Assembly (NCBI GenBank): GCA_018304545.1
Contig: JAGVVZ010000004.1
Location: 35,713 to 99,712, forward strand
DNA length: 64,000 bases
From: Candidatus Aenigmatarchaeota archaeon
GTDB taxonomy: Archaea > Aenigmatarchaeota > Aenigmatarchaeia > CG10238-14
Direction of reading: 5' to 3'
The position numbers were made by a program, and so were the translations under genes. Positions 16,572 through 23,621 of this stretch are shown here, piece by piece; position 1 is the first letter of the stretch, and the number at the start of each line of letters is the position of its first letter. The notes beneath the pieces are model-generated. The model was not told where the DNA came from. It searched no databases and saw nothing but the letters and a program-made list of their open reading frames with translations.

Positions 16572-16949
16572 TTAAGCCATTCCTACAATCAAAACTATAC
16601 CTAAGAGGCAACGAGCTATACGAGGAACATCTTCCTTCCAGCTCTTGGTAACAGTCAATTCAAATCTGTGTCTGTAAATAGAATAAAGACCATCTATAGC
16701 CAGGAACAATCCCACGAACGCTCCGCTTATTAGTTTTATAACGAAGGCCAGTCCTATAAACAGTTTCATGAATCTCATCATATGATCTGGAAACTCGTCT
16801 GCTATATAACTATCCCAAAAGACAGATGCCCAAGAAGCAGGTGACTTTAATGCATTAATTATGCATTTTTGGATCCACCCCCTTGCTCCTGCAAAGAGAT
16901 GTTTTATTTTTTTGAGGACCGGCATTTTCCTCTCTGGCTTCAGTGCCAT
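16572..16949 (-). CDS. Membrane protein, unknown
   Basis: 125 residues: basic N-terminus, amphipathic region (GARGWIQKCIINALKSPAS), then hydrophobic helices around LFIGLAFVIKLISGAFVGLFLAI and a C-terminal CLLGIVLIVGMA. No family recognised. The roughly 200 bases upstream (16950-17151) hold only AT-rich sequence with possible TATA elements and no gene that I can see. Confidence 0.5.
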   Translation of the reverse strand: MALKPERKMPVLKKIKHLFAGARGWIQKCIINALKSPASWASVFWDSYIADEFPDHMMRFMKLFIGLAFVIKLISGAFVGLFLAIDGLYSIYRHRFELTVTKSWKEDVPRIARCLLGIVLIVGMA

Positions 16950-17151
16950 AATACAGAATTCTATATTTTCTGAGTTCTTAAACCTATCTTTTTAGGCACC
17001 AAACTAGGAACAAAAGAAGACTTTATATTACTTTAAATCATGTTTACAGTGTTTATTTGATCTTTCTTAATTAAAAAACAATATTAAAACTTGTTTTCAC
17101 TATAAAATAGTTAAATAATTCAACTAAGCATAAAAAACGGTATTTAATGAC

Positions 17152-18381
17152 TTAATTAATCTTTTTTATGGCACTCTCTAAAATTCGTATGCCCATGTCC
17201 ACTTCTTCTTCATTTATAATAAGTGGCGGCACTATTCTGATACTTTTAGATCCGCAACCTAGGAGCAGCAACCCGTTCCTAAATGCTCTTTCCTCAACCT
17301 TGTCTCTTATCTCAGTTGATTGGAGATCGATAGCAAGCATTAATCCCAGTCCTCTTGCGTTAAACACTTTGTCTGGATAAACATTCTCCAACTCCTTTAA
17401 TCTTGATAAAATGTACTTGCCTGTTTTACTGGCCTTTGAAATGAGTTTCTCTTTCTCAATCACTTCAATCATTTTCAATCCAACAGCTAGATCTATTCTA
17501 TCCCCTCCTCCCCAAGTGCTGGATACCGCGCCTGCCTCATTAGGATCGTATTCTTTGGAGGATATAGTAGCACCTATCTGGAGCGACTTGGCTGAGCCTA
17601 TTATATCCGGTTTGATATTGTAGTTCTCAAAGGCCCACCACTTCCCTGTTCTTCCTATGCCCGACTGCACCTCGTCTATGATTAACGGTACGTCATACTC
17701 TCTCGTCGTTTCTCTTAGGTTCCTTATGAATTTTTGGCTGGCTATATTATAACCGCCTTCCCCTTGAACTATTTCTGTCATTACAAATGCTACTTTTCTT
17801 TTAGCCAGTAAATCTTTGATGTCATCTATTTTCGGGTCGGAATCACTAGTACAAAAATTTATCCTAATATGAGGTAGCTCGGGATAATTTTTCTTCTGTA
17901 CAGGTTTGCTGAAAGTGTAGGTTAAAGCTCCAAGAGTCCTGCCATGAAAAGCACCGGTACAAGAAATTCCTGACAAAGGGCCTTTCTTCCTATAAGCAAA
18001 TTTTATTGAGTTTTCCATCGCTTCTGCGCCCGAGTTGCTAAGAAAAACTTTTGTTAGGTTTGAGGGTGTTATTTTGATCAGTTTTTCAGCCATTTTCATT
18101 TGTTCTTCAGAATAGAAGTCTTGACCAGCAATTTTATGAGCACTGGAAGAACAATATTCTTTCAATACTTTTGCAATTTCCGGGTGATTATATCCAATAT
18201 TAGCACTGCAGACATTAGAGTTGAAATCCAAATACCAGTTATTGTCAACGTCCTGAATAAAAACGCTCTTTCCGCTCTTTATAACTAGTGGATAGGTGAA
18301 CGTGCCCTTGACAACGTATCTATTGGTTTTATCAACTATTTTTTTAGACTTAGAAGTCAGTTTTATTGGTTTTATTTGCAT
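17152..18381 (-). CDS. Class III PLP aminotransferase (ornithine/lysine/4-aminobutyrate type)
   Basis: 409 residues. Motifs: LDFNSNVCSANIGYNHPEI, SNSGAEAMENSIK (cofactor phosphate), GAFHGRTLGAL, the pyridine Asp in LIIDEVQSGIGRTG and the Schiff-base Lys in SAKSLQIGA. The late motif STWGGGDRIDLAVG resembles lysine 6-aminotransferases and some archaeal ornithine aminotransferases more than acetylornithine aminotransferase. The substrate is probably the omega-amine of ornithine, lysine or GABA. Ornithine carbamoyltransferase nearby makes ornithine a fair guess. Confidence 0.88.
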   Translation of the reverse strand: MQIKPIKLTSKSKKIVDKTNRYVVKGTFTYPLVIKSGKSVFIQDVDNNWYLDFNSNVCSANIGYNHPEIAKVLKEYCSSSAHKIAGQDFYSEEQMKMAEKLIKITPSNLTKVFLSNSGAEAMENSIKFAYRKKGPLSGISCTGAFHGRTLGALTYTFSKPVQKKNYPELPHIRINFCTSDSDPKIDDIKDLLAKRKVAFVMTEIVQGEGGYNIASQKFIRNLRETTREYDVPLIIDEVQSGIGRTGKWWAFENYNIKPDIIGSAKSLQIGATISSKEYDPNEAGAVSSTWGGGDRIDLAVGLKMIEVIEKEKLISKASKTGKYILSRLKELENVYPDKVFNARGLGLMLAIDLQSTEIRDKVEERAFRNGLLLLGCGSKSIRIVPPLIINEEEVDMGIRILESAIKKIN

Positions 18382-18477
18382 ATAATAATAAAGGATTTTG
18401 TAATTGAAAAGATTGATATCACTACCATCCGATAGAAATATTTATATATTCAAAATAGCTACTATACAGTGACTAAA

Positions 18478-19296
18478 ATGATTACACGAGCAGATTTAAC
18501 AATGGGACTAAGTGAAGTTCTGGAAGCTTCTCATCCAACAGCGAGTTATTTTTTAAGAAGAACTGTACCAGAATCACAACAAACTACATACGACGCGTGG
18601 AGAAATTATAGAGAGACTCGTGCAACTGTTGATAAATATTTAGATTATGGTAAATTTGATAAAGATGGTCTTCCTCAAATAATTGGAATTGCGTTTGATG
18701 ATAAATATGATCTTCCACAACAACCAGTTATTCTAGATTTAACAAGTGTCGGTGGAAGGTTAGACAGAATTGGGAAATCTAACAGATTTGTTGAAGAAGA
18801 TAGAAAAAGAGATATTAGAAGTGGTTATGGGAATATGAAGGAAGGCGGATTCGATGTCTATGACTTATACAAAAAGGTTTTGAGCACCTTCGTAATACGT
18901 CATTCAGGAGATTTATATTCGATGATTGTGGATGGACCAGATATTGGAAGAGAACCCTCATCTGCAGCAGAATTTATTCGTTATTCAATGCCAAGTAGAA
19001 TCGACGCTCTTTTAGGATTTACTAGCAGAGTTTTTGCATATCTAGATACGCGTGAATCCATTGTGTTGAGTAATATTCGAAGATCAGCTATCCAAAATGT
19101 AAGTAATGCCTGTTATAAAAAAGTAGAGGCGATGGTTAATGACCCGCTTGCTACCGAACAATTACCAACTGCTCTGGATTTGATAAATGCTGCATTAGAT
19201 TTGGCAAATACACATAAAGTTGAATTAAGAAACAGAGAAAGTTTTGAGGAACTAAGAGCAAAGGTAGAAACAGAGAAACGACGCTTATTGGGGTAA
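18478..19296 (+). CDS. Unrecognised 272-residue soluble protein
   Basis: A TATA box (TTTATATAT, near 18438-18446) precedes it. ATG 18478 follows AGTGACT, a Shine-Dalgarno-like site; an in-frame GTG at 18469 would be the first base of a leaderless transcript and cannot be excluded. The protein is helical and charged, with an early segment LTMGLSEVLEASHPTASYF and a C-terminal coiled-coil-like tail (LRNRESFEELRAKVETEK). No catalytic motif or named family is recognised. Confidence 0.6.
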   Translation: MITRADLTMGLSEVLEASHPTASYFLRRTVPESQQTTYDAWRNYRETRATVDKYLDYGKFDKDGLPQIIGIAFDDKYDLPQQPVILDLTSVGGRLDRIGKSNRFVEEDRKRDIRSGYGNMKEGGFDVYDLYKKVLSTFVIRHSGDLYSMIVDGPDIGREPSSAAEFIRYSMPSRIDALLGFTSRVFAYLDTRESIVLSNIRRSAIQNVSNACYKKVEAMVNDPLATEQLPTALDLINAALDLANTHKVELRNRESFEELRAKVETEKRRLLG

Positions 19297-19304
19297 ACTG
19301 CTTT

Positions 19305-19787
19305 TTAATCTTGAATTTTAATGATTCTATCCAGTATCAAATGCGAGCTATAACAAACGAACAATATAATAAAAGTCATAAAAGAGGTCAAAATATCTGT
19401 TCTAAGAAAGAAGTAAGTAATAAAAAACAAAATAAGAGAGAGGATAAAGGAAAAGTTTAGAGTATGAGTAAAGCCTCTATGATGCGTCGGGAAGAATCTT
19501 ATTACGCAGTAAGAAACAGTAAAAAATAATGCTACGCTGTACCATTCACTTAGATTGAAATTTATTAAATATAGGATCGTCATCATCACAGCTAAAATTA
19601 ATGCCAACCAGTTCCTTACCCTGCTTTTGTTCGTGTCAATATCAGGAAAAACCGATACTATCACCGCAAATAATGAAATCACAACAACATAAAAGATGCC
19701 AGTCTCTGGTCTTAAAAGGAACAACAACTTCAGCCAGAAAAGAAAGATGATAAGATTAATGAATATGTGCGTTTTCCAAGATGGCAT
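19305..19787 (-). CDS. YdjM-like membrane metal-dependent hydrolase
   Basis: 160 residues with four to five membrane segments. Between them lie the family motifs FPDIDTNKSRVR and HHRGFTHTL, and a late HLILDR. These Asp and His residues fit the metal site of the YdjM/DUF457 membrane hydrolases. The biochemical role is not established. It follows acdB by four bases and is likely cotranscribed. A related protein is at 35450-35950. Confidence 0.75.
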   Translation of the reverse strand: MPSWKTHIFINLIIFLFWLKLLFLLRPETGIFYVVVISLFAVIVSVFPDIDTNKSRVRNWLALILAVMMTILYLINFNLSEWYSVALFFTVSYCVIRFFPTHHRGFTHTLNFSFILSLILFFITYFFLRTDILTSFMTFIILFVCYSSHLILDRIIKIQD

Positions 19788-19791
19788 CAGT

Positions 19792-20484
19792 TCACTCTAT
19801 AATTATTCTTGCATCCGTTGCTATCGCTCCTTGACTCATTGCGAAGACGGGATTGATATCTAATTCCCTGATCTCCGGATTTTCTTGGAGCATTTTAGAA
19901 GTTTTCATTATTATATCAACTAGCGCAGGTATATCAGCAGGCTTCTTGCCTCTATATCCTTTCAATATCTTAACTGCCTTCACTTCCTCAATCATATCCT
20001 CTGCATCGTTTTTTGAGATCGGCACTATCCTGAAGCTTATATCGTCATACACTTCAACAAATATGCCGCCAAAACCAAACGCCAAAACTTGACCGAACGT
20101 CTGATCGTACTTGCCACCTACTATTACTTCATATCCACCACTAAGCATCTGCTGAACTAGAATCCCGTCTAATACAGCATCCGGTCTTTTTGATTTGACA
20201 TTTCTAAGAAGCTGATGATAGGCCAGTCTCAACTCTTTGTCATTTCTTACGTTTAATATCACGCCGCCTGCTTCTGTTTTATGTATTATCTGAGGGGAAA
20301 TGGCTTTCAAAACCAGTGGATAGCCGATCCTTTCGCCAAACCTTAAGGCATCTTCAAAACTTCTGACAAGCTCTGCCTTGGCAACAGGTATTCCATAATG
20401 GATAAGGACTTCTCTTGCCTCTGCCTCAGTGAGATTGTTTCTATTTTGCAATTTCAGTTTTGCAAAAATTTCCTTTGGTTTCAT
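19792..20484 (-). CDS. acdB: ADP-forming acyl-CoA synthetase, beta subunit
   Basis: 230 residues of ATP-grasp fold. Motifs: EAREVLIHYGIPVAKAELV at the N-terminus, GYPLVLKAISPQIIHKTEAGGV with the nucleotide-binding Lys and phosphohistidine-acceptor His, ILVQQMLSGGYEVIVGG, FGFGGIFVEV and the C-terminal LDINPVF. It pairs with acdA (13222-14532) to form ATP from acyl-CoA. Confidence 0.93.
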   Translation of the reverse strand: MKPKEIFAKLKLQNRNNLTEAEAREVLIHYGIPVAKAELVRSFEDALRFGERIGYPLVLKAISPQIIHKTEAGGVILNVRNDKELRLAYHQLLRNVKSKRPDAVLDGILVQQMLSGGYEVIVGGKYDQTFGQVLAFGFGGIFVEVYDDISFRIVPISKNDAEDMIEEVKAVKILKGYRGKKPADIPALVDIIMKTSKMLQENPEIRELDINPVFAMSQGAIATDARIIIE

Positions 20485-20520
20485 ATATTAATTAATATAC
20501 TTCTACAATAAATTAATTTT

Positions 20521-21114
20521 ATGTTTGAGAGCATAGTTGCCAGCTTGGAAACTTTCTCATTAGCATTTGGTCCTCTAGGAATTTTCATTGGAATGGCTTT
20601 AGAATCCAGTATCATACCTGTTCCTGCTGAAGCTGTTTTAGCAGCAGCCACTCTACTAGGATATACACCTTTAGAAGTGGCTATATGGGGCGGCTTAGGT
20701 GCGACATTTGGCGGAGTAATAGGATATTATATAGGCAGTTTGGGCGGGAGACCTATACTCAACAAATACGGCAAATATATCTTTATAACAGAAGAAAAAT
20801 TGAACGGGCTCGATAGTCTTTTCAAGAAACGCGGCAACTTTGTCGTTCTGGCAGGAAGGTTAATACCATTTATTCCATTCAAAATATTTTCAATAACAGC
20901 CGGGATAGCAAAAATGGATATTAAAGGATTTACTCTGTTCACCCTAATAGGATCTATACCCAGAGCATTCATGCTTTCTTATCTCGGATACAAGCTTCTA
21001 GAGATAGGCAATGTGCCATTGATGATCTTATCCATGTTCTTGCTGTTGATAATTCCTTTTGCTGTTGAAGGATGGATAACACGAAAAGGAAAAAAAGACA
21101 AAAACAACAAATAG
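20521..21114 (+). CDS. DedA-family membrane protein
   Basis: 197 residues. Family hallmarks are the acidic and proline motif ESSIIPVPAEAVLAAA in the first re-entrant region, GATFGGVIGYYIG, GRLIPFIP with the conserved Arg, and GSIPRAFMLSYLGY. Five to six membrane segments are visible. DedA proteins act in lipid scrambling or flipping and membrane homeostasis. Its stop codon overlaps the 3' end of tRNA-Gln on the opposite strand. Confidence 0.9.
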   Translation: MFESIVASLETFSLAFGPLGIFIGMALESSIIPVPAEAVLAAATLLGYTPLEVAIWGGLGATFGGVIGYYIGSLGGRPILNKYGKYIFITEEKLNGLDSLFKKRGNFVVLAGRLIPFIPFKIFSITAGIAKMDIKGFTLFTLIGSIPRAFMLSYLGYKLLEIGNVPLMILSMFLLLIIPFAVEGWITRKGKKDKNNK

Positions 21115-21199
21115 CCCCGCCCAGATTCGAACTGGGGTCTAGAGCTCCAGAGGCTCTTATGCTTGACCATTCTGCGTTTGCACTCTACACCACGGGGCT
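21112..21199 (-). tRNA. tRNA-Gln (CTG) with a 15-nt insertion in the D loop
   Basis: On the minus strand the acceptor is AGCCCCG/CGGGGCT with A73. The anticodon arm is AGAGC-CTCTGGA-GCTCT, giving anticodon CTG, and the T arm is CCCAG-TTCGAAT-CTGGG. The D arm folds normally (GTGT/GCAT, loop with GG) only if about 15 bases (21170-21184) are removed. This is best read as a non-canonical D-loop intron. Without its removal there are 88 bases and no normal D arm. The 3' end overlaps the dedA stop codon. Confidence 0.85.
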
Positions 21200-21239
21200 A
21201 TGACTAGAATTGGGATTTTGAAAATTAAAATGATGTGAT

Positions 21240-21449
21240 TTATTTAGCTTCCTTAATGCCTTTCTGCGTAATAGCAAAAGTAGTATGCGAGCCATATAAA
21301 GGTGTTATAAGTTCGTTTTCAACTAACGAACTAATGGCATTATCTATATTTCCATTATCTTTAGCTACTTCAATCAACTCTGATCTATTAGCCACTAAAG
21401 ATTCGCTTAATTTCTTCAATATCTTTTTTTCAGTATTCCCGTTTTTCAT
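21240..21449 (-). CDS. Small winged-helix protein
   Basis: 69 residues: EKKILKKLSESLVANRSELIEVAK, then IDNAISSLVENELITPLYG and a wing-like ATFAITQKGIKEAK-type end (TTFAITQKGIKEAK). This reads as a compact winged-helix DNA-binding domain. It overlaps the DJ-1-like gene by 20 bases and is probably cotranslated with it. The target is unknown; it might regulate its own operon. Confidence 0.65.
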   Translation of the reverse strand: MKNGNTEKKILKKLSESLVANRSELIEVAKDNGNIDNAISSLVENELITPLYGSHTTFAITQKGIKEAK

Positions 21450-21978
21450 GTATAGCTAACTCCTTCTTTAACCTTAATACTTCATTATCACCCTTAAGCT
21501 TTTTAACTATTGCTAATGCAAACTCCAAGGCAGTTCCAGGTCCTTGTGAAGTTATGAGGTTGTCCACTATCACTACGGGTTGGTCTCGAGGATAATCTAA
21601 AAGCTTCTCCATGCCAGGAGTTATTGTAGCCTTTTTACCTTCCAGTAAACCCAAGTTAGCTAATATAGAAACAGACTCGCCTATCGCCGCAATATTTCTT
21701 CCGGCTTGGGAGAATCGTTTGATAATCTCATTTATAGTGGCGGTTTTAGATAAAATATTATATCCGGGGCCGCCCGGCAAGACTATAGTTGTATATTCAG
21801 AAGGATTTATTTGTGGGAGTCTTTTATCAACATGAATCTTAATCCCGCTCTTACTTGTAATCATCGAGCCTATGACACCAACTGCATCCACGGGAACATT
21901 TGATCTCTTTAAAACATTAATAATCGTGAATGCTTCGATTTCGTCAAAACCGTCTGCCAACATAAGTAAAGTTTTCAT
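21430..21978 (-). CDS. DJ-1/PfpI-family protein lacking the catalytic cysteine
   Basis: 182 residues of the DJ-1/ThiJ/PfpI fold: LLMLADGFDEIEA with the conserved Glu, TIVLPGGPGY, the nucleophile elbow, LEGKKATITPG and QGPGTALEFALAIV. The elbow normally reads AAIC[AG]; here it reads AAIGES (Gly100), so the usual nucleophile is missing. Known family activities (protease, deglycase/glyoxalase, chaperone) that depend on this Cys should be lost. The rest of the fold looks intact, so it may be a binding or regulatory version. Confidence 0.88.
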   Translation of the reverse strand: MKTLLMLADGFDEIEAFTIINVLKRSNVPVDAVGVIGSMITSKSGIKIHVDKRLPQINPSEYTTIVLPGGPGYNILSKTATINEIIKRFSQAGRNIAAIGESVSILANLGLLEGKKATITPGMEKLLDYPRDQPVVIVDNLITSQGPGTALEFALAIVKKLKGDNEVLRLKKELAIHEKREY

Positions 21979-22049
21979 GTAATCACCTAATTAATATAAT
22001 CTTAAGAAAAAGATATATACAATTATTGCAAGCTATTAATAGTGATTTA

Positions 22050-22400
22050 ATGGATACAGAATACAAGCAAGTAATTGTGCTGAGAACGGATATAGAAATG
22101 AGCGATGGAAAAAAGTGTGCGCAATCCTGCCATGCTAGCTTGGGATCATATAAAACTGCAAAAAAGATTATAGCCAAGAAATGGGAAACAGAAGGCTGCA
22201 AAAAAATAGTGTTGACGATTTCTTCAGAAAAAAAGTTATTGACATTATATGAAAAGGCAAAAGAGCTAAAGCTGCCATGTTATTTAGTTAGAGATGGCGG
22301 TCACACAGAAGTTCCTGCTGGCACTCTGACGGCACTGGGCATAGGTCCGGAAAAAAATGAAATAATAGATCAAATAACAGGCAGATTACAGTTATTATAA
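22050..22400 (+). CDS. pth2: Peptidyl-tRNA hydrolase 2
   Basis: 116 residues from ATG 22050, behind AGTGATT; an in-frame TTG at 22026 is less likely. Pth2 motifs: QVIVLRTDIEMSDGKKCAQSCHAS with the catalytic Lys/His region, PCYLVRDGGHTEVPAGTLTALGIGP and the terminal TGRLQLL. It releases peptides from peptidyl-tRNA. Confidence 0.95.
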   Translation: MDTEYKQVIVLRTDIEMSDGKKCAQSCHASLGSYKTAKKIIAKKWETEGCKKIVLTISSEKKLLTLYEKAKELKLPCYLVRDGGHTEVPAGTLTALGIGPEKNEIIDQITGRLQLL

Positions 22401-22424
22401 TTAATAAGAAACACAACAATTGTT

Positions 22425-22949
22425 ATGAAAAAAATCACATTATATATTGCAATAAGTCTCGACGGTTTTATAGCAAGAAAAGATGGTAGAATTGACTGGT
22501 TGTCTCCTTTTGAAAACAGCGAAGAAGATTATGGATATAAAGAATTTTACAAAAACGTAGACACAGTAATAATGGGAAATAAAACATACAAACAAACTTT
22601 GTCCTTTTCTGAATTTCCGTTCAAAGACAAAAAATGCTATGTATTTACTAGAGACAAGAAAAAAACAAAGGATGAAAATGCGATTTTTGTAAATAAGAAA
22701 ACAAAGAATTTTATAAAAAAACTAGATAAAGAAGATAAAAACATGTGGCTTGTTGGCGGCGCATCAATAGTAAAAGAATTTTTAAAACTGGATTTGATAG
22801 ATGAATTCATAATAAGCGTGATACCTATTTTGCTCGGTGATGGCATACGTCTTTTTAATGGAAAGTTAAATGAAAAAATATTGAGATTAATAGATATCAA
22901 ATCATTTGATTCTGGGTTAGCACAGATATATTATAAAAGAATTAGATAG
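22425..22949 (+). CDS. Dihydrofolate reductase-like protein (RibD-C type)
   Basis: 174 residues with the DHFR/RibD-C fold: LYIAISLDGFIARKDGRIDWL, VIMGNKTYKQ, CYVFTR, NMWLVGGASIVKEFL with the NADPH-binding GG, and IISVIPILLGDGIRLF. The closest style is the YyaP/YwjB group, whose substrate is uncertain. It could substitute for dihydrofolate reductase or act in riboflavin-type reduction. Confidence 0.85.
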   Translation: MKKITLYIAISLDGFIARKDGRIDWLSPFENSEEDYGYKEFYKNVDTVIMGNKTYKQTLSFSEFPFKDKKCYVFTRDKKKTKDENAIFVNKKTKNFIKKLDKEDKNMWLVGGASIVKEFLKLDLIDEFIISVIPILLGDGIRLFNGKLNEKILRLIDIKSFDSGLAQIYYKRIR

Positions 22950-22965
22950 GGCGATTATATTTTGC

Positions 22966-23541
22966 TTAGGTAACTAGTTCATACTTCCGCATTGCTGTCA
23001 ATATTGTCTTGATCACAGCGAGGTCAAAATCCCTGTAATTCTTTGCATATATCCAGATCCTGTTTCCACCGACTCTGACATAAGTTTCGTTTGCCAAACC
23101 TGGGGGAACAAATATTATCTTTAATACTTCATCCTCTCTTGTTACATTTTCAAAAGAAGTTATCTGCTCAGCATCAAAATTCTTCACAATGATTATGGGT
23201 CTTCTGGTGTTATACATCTGTGTTAACTTGTTCGTCAGCTCAAATATCTCTACTTTGTAATATCCGTTAGTTTTAGCATCAAGGGGTGCATAATAATAAG
23301 TTATATTCGTCATCCGATAATTCCAGAATGCCTTATTCAATTGGCTTTCATCAGGAACTATTTTTATTTTCTCTGCGTCTCTTACATTGTCTCTGAATGT
23401 GAATATAGATCTGTGGTGTTTTACTTGTGTTATAGGTTTATTTTTGATCGTCAAATACAAAAATCCAGATAACAAAGCTATAATTATTACAGTGATAAGA
23501 ATTGGTTTTATAAATTTTTTTGGTTTTAAAACAACTTTCAT
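22966..23541 (-). CDS. Single-pass membrane protein, unknown
   Basis: 191 residues: basic N-terminus (KPKKF), one membrane helix (ILITVIIIALLSGFLYLTI), then an external domain of mixed strand and helix. That domain ends VRVGGNRIWIYAKNYRDFD plus a short helix. No family recognised. It lies just downstream of the S-layer gene in the same direction, though a terminator-like hairpin separates them. Confidence 0.6.
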   Translation of the reverse strand: MKVVLKPKKFIKPILITVIIIALLSGFLYLTIKNKPITQVKHHRSIFTFRDNVRDAEKIKIVPDESQLNKAFWNYRMTNITYYYAPLDAKTNGYYKVEIFELTNKLTQMYNTRRPIIIVKNFDAEQITSFENVTREDEVLKIIFVPPGLANETYVRVGGNRIWIYAKNYRDFDLAVIKTILTAMRKYELVT

Positions 23542-23569
23542 AAACGCTCACAATTCTCTTAGAATTTTA

Positions 23570-23613
23570 TATAAAAATAAAAGAAAAAAGAAGGCCTAAA
23601 GTCCGTAAGACTT
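23570..23613 (-). terminator. Terminator-like hairpin with T tract after the S-layer gene
   Basis: On the minus strand, right after the S-layer stop, an inverted repeat AAGTC-ttacg-GACTT (near 23598-23613) is followed by a T-rich run (TTCTTTTTTCTTTT). This fits a strong transcription stop after a highly expressed gene. Confidence 0.5.
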
Positions 23614-23621
23614 CAGCTTCC

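Noticed and set aside
21112..21199. Reading the tRNA as a class II Leu/Ser tRNA with a long variable arm, or as having anticodon CAA
   Set aside because: No anticodon stem forms around CAA; the CTG arm, T arm and acceptor fit tRNA-Gln with a D-loop insertion.
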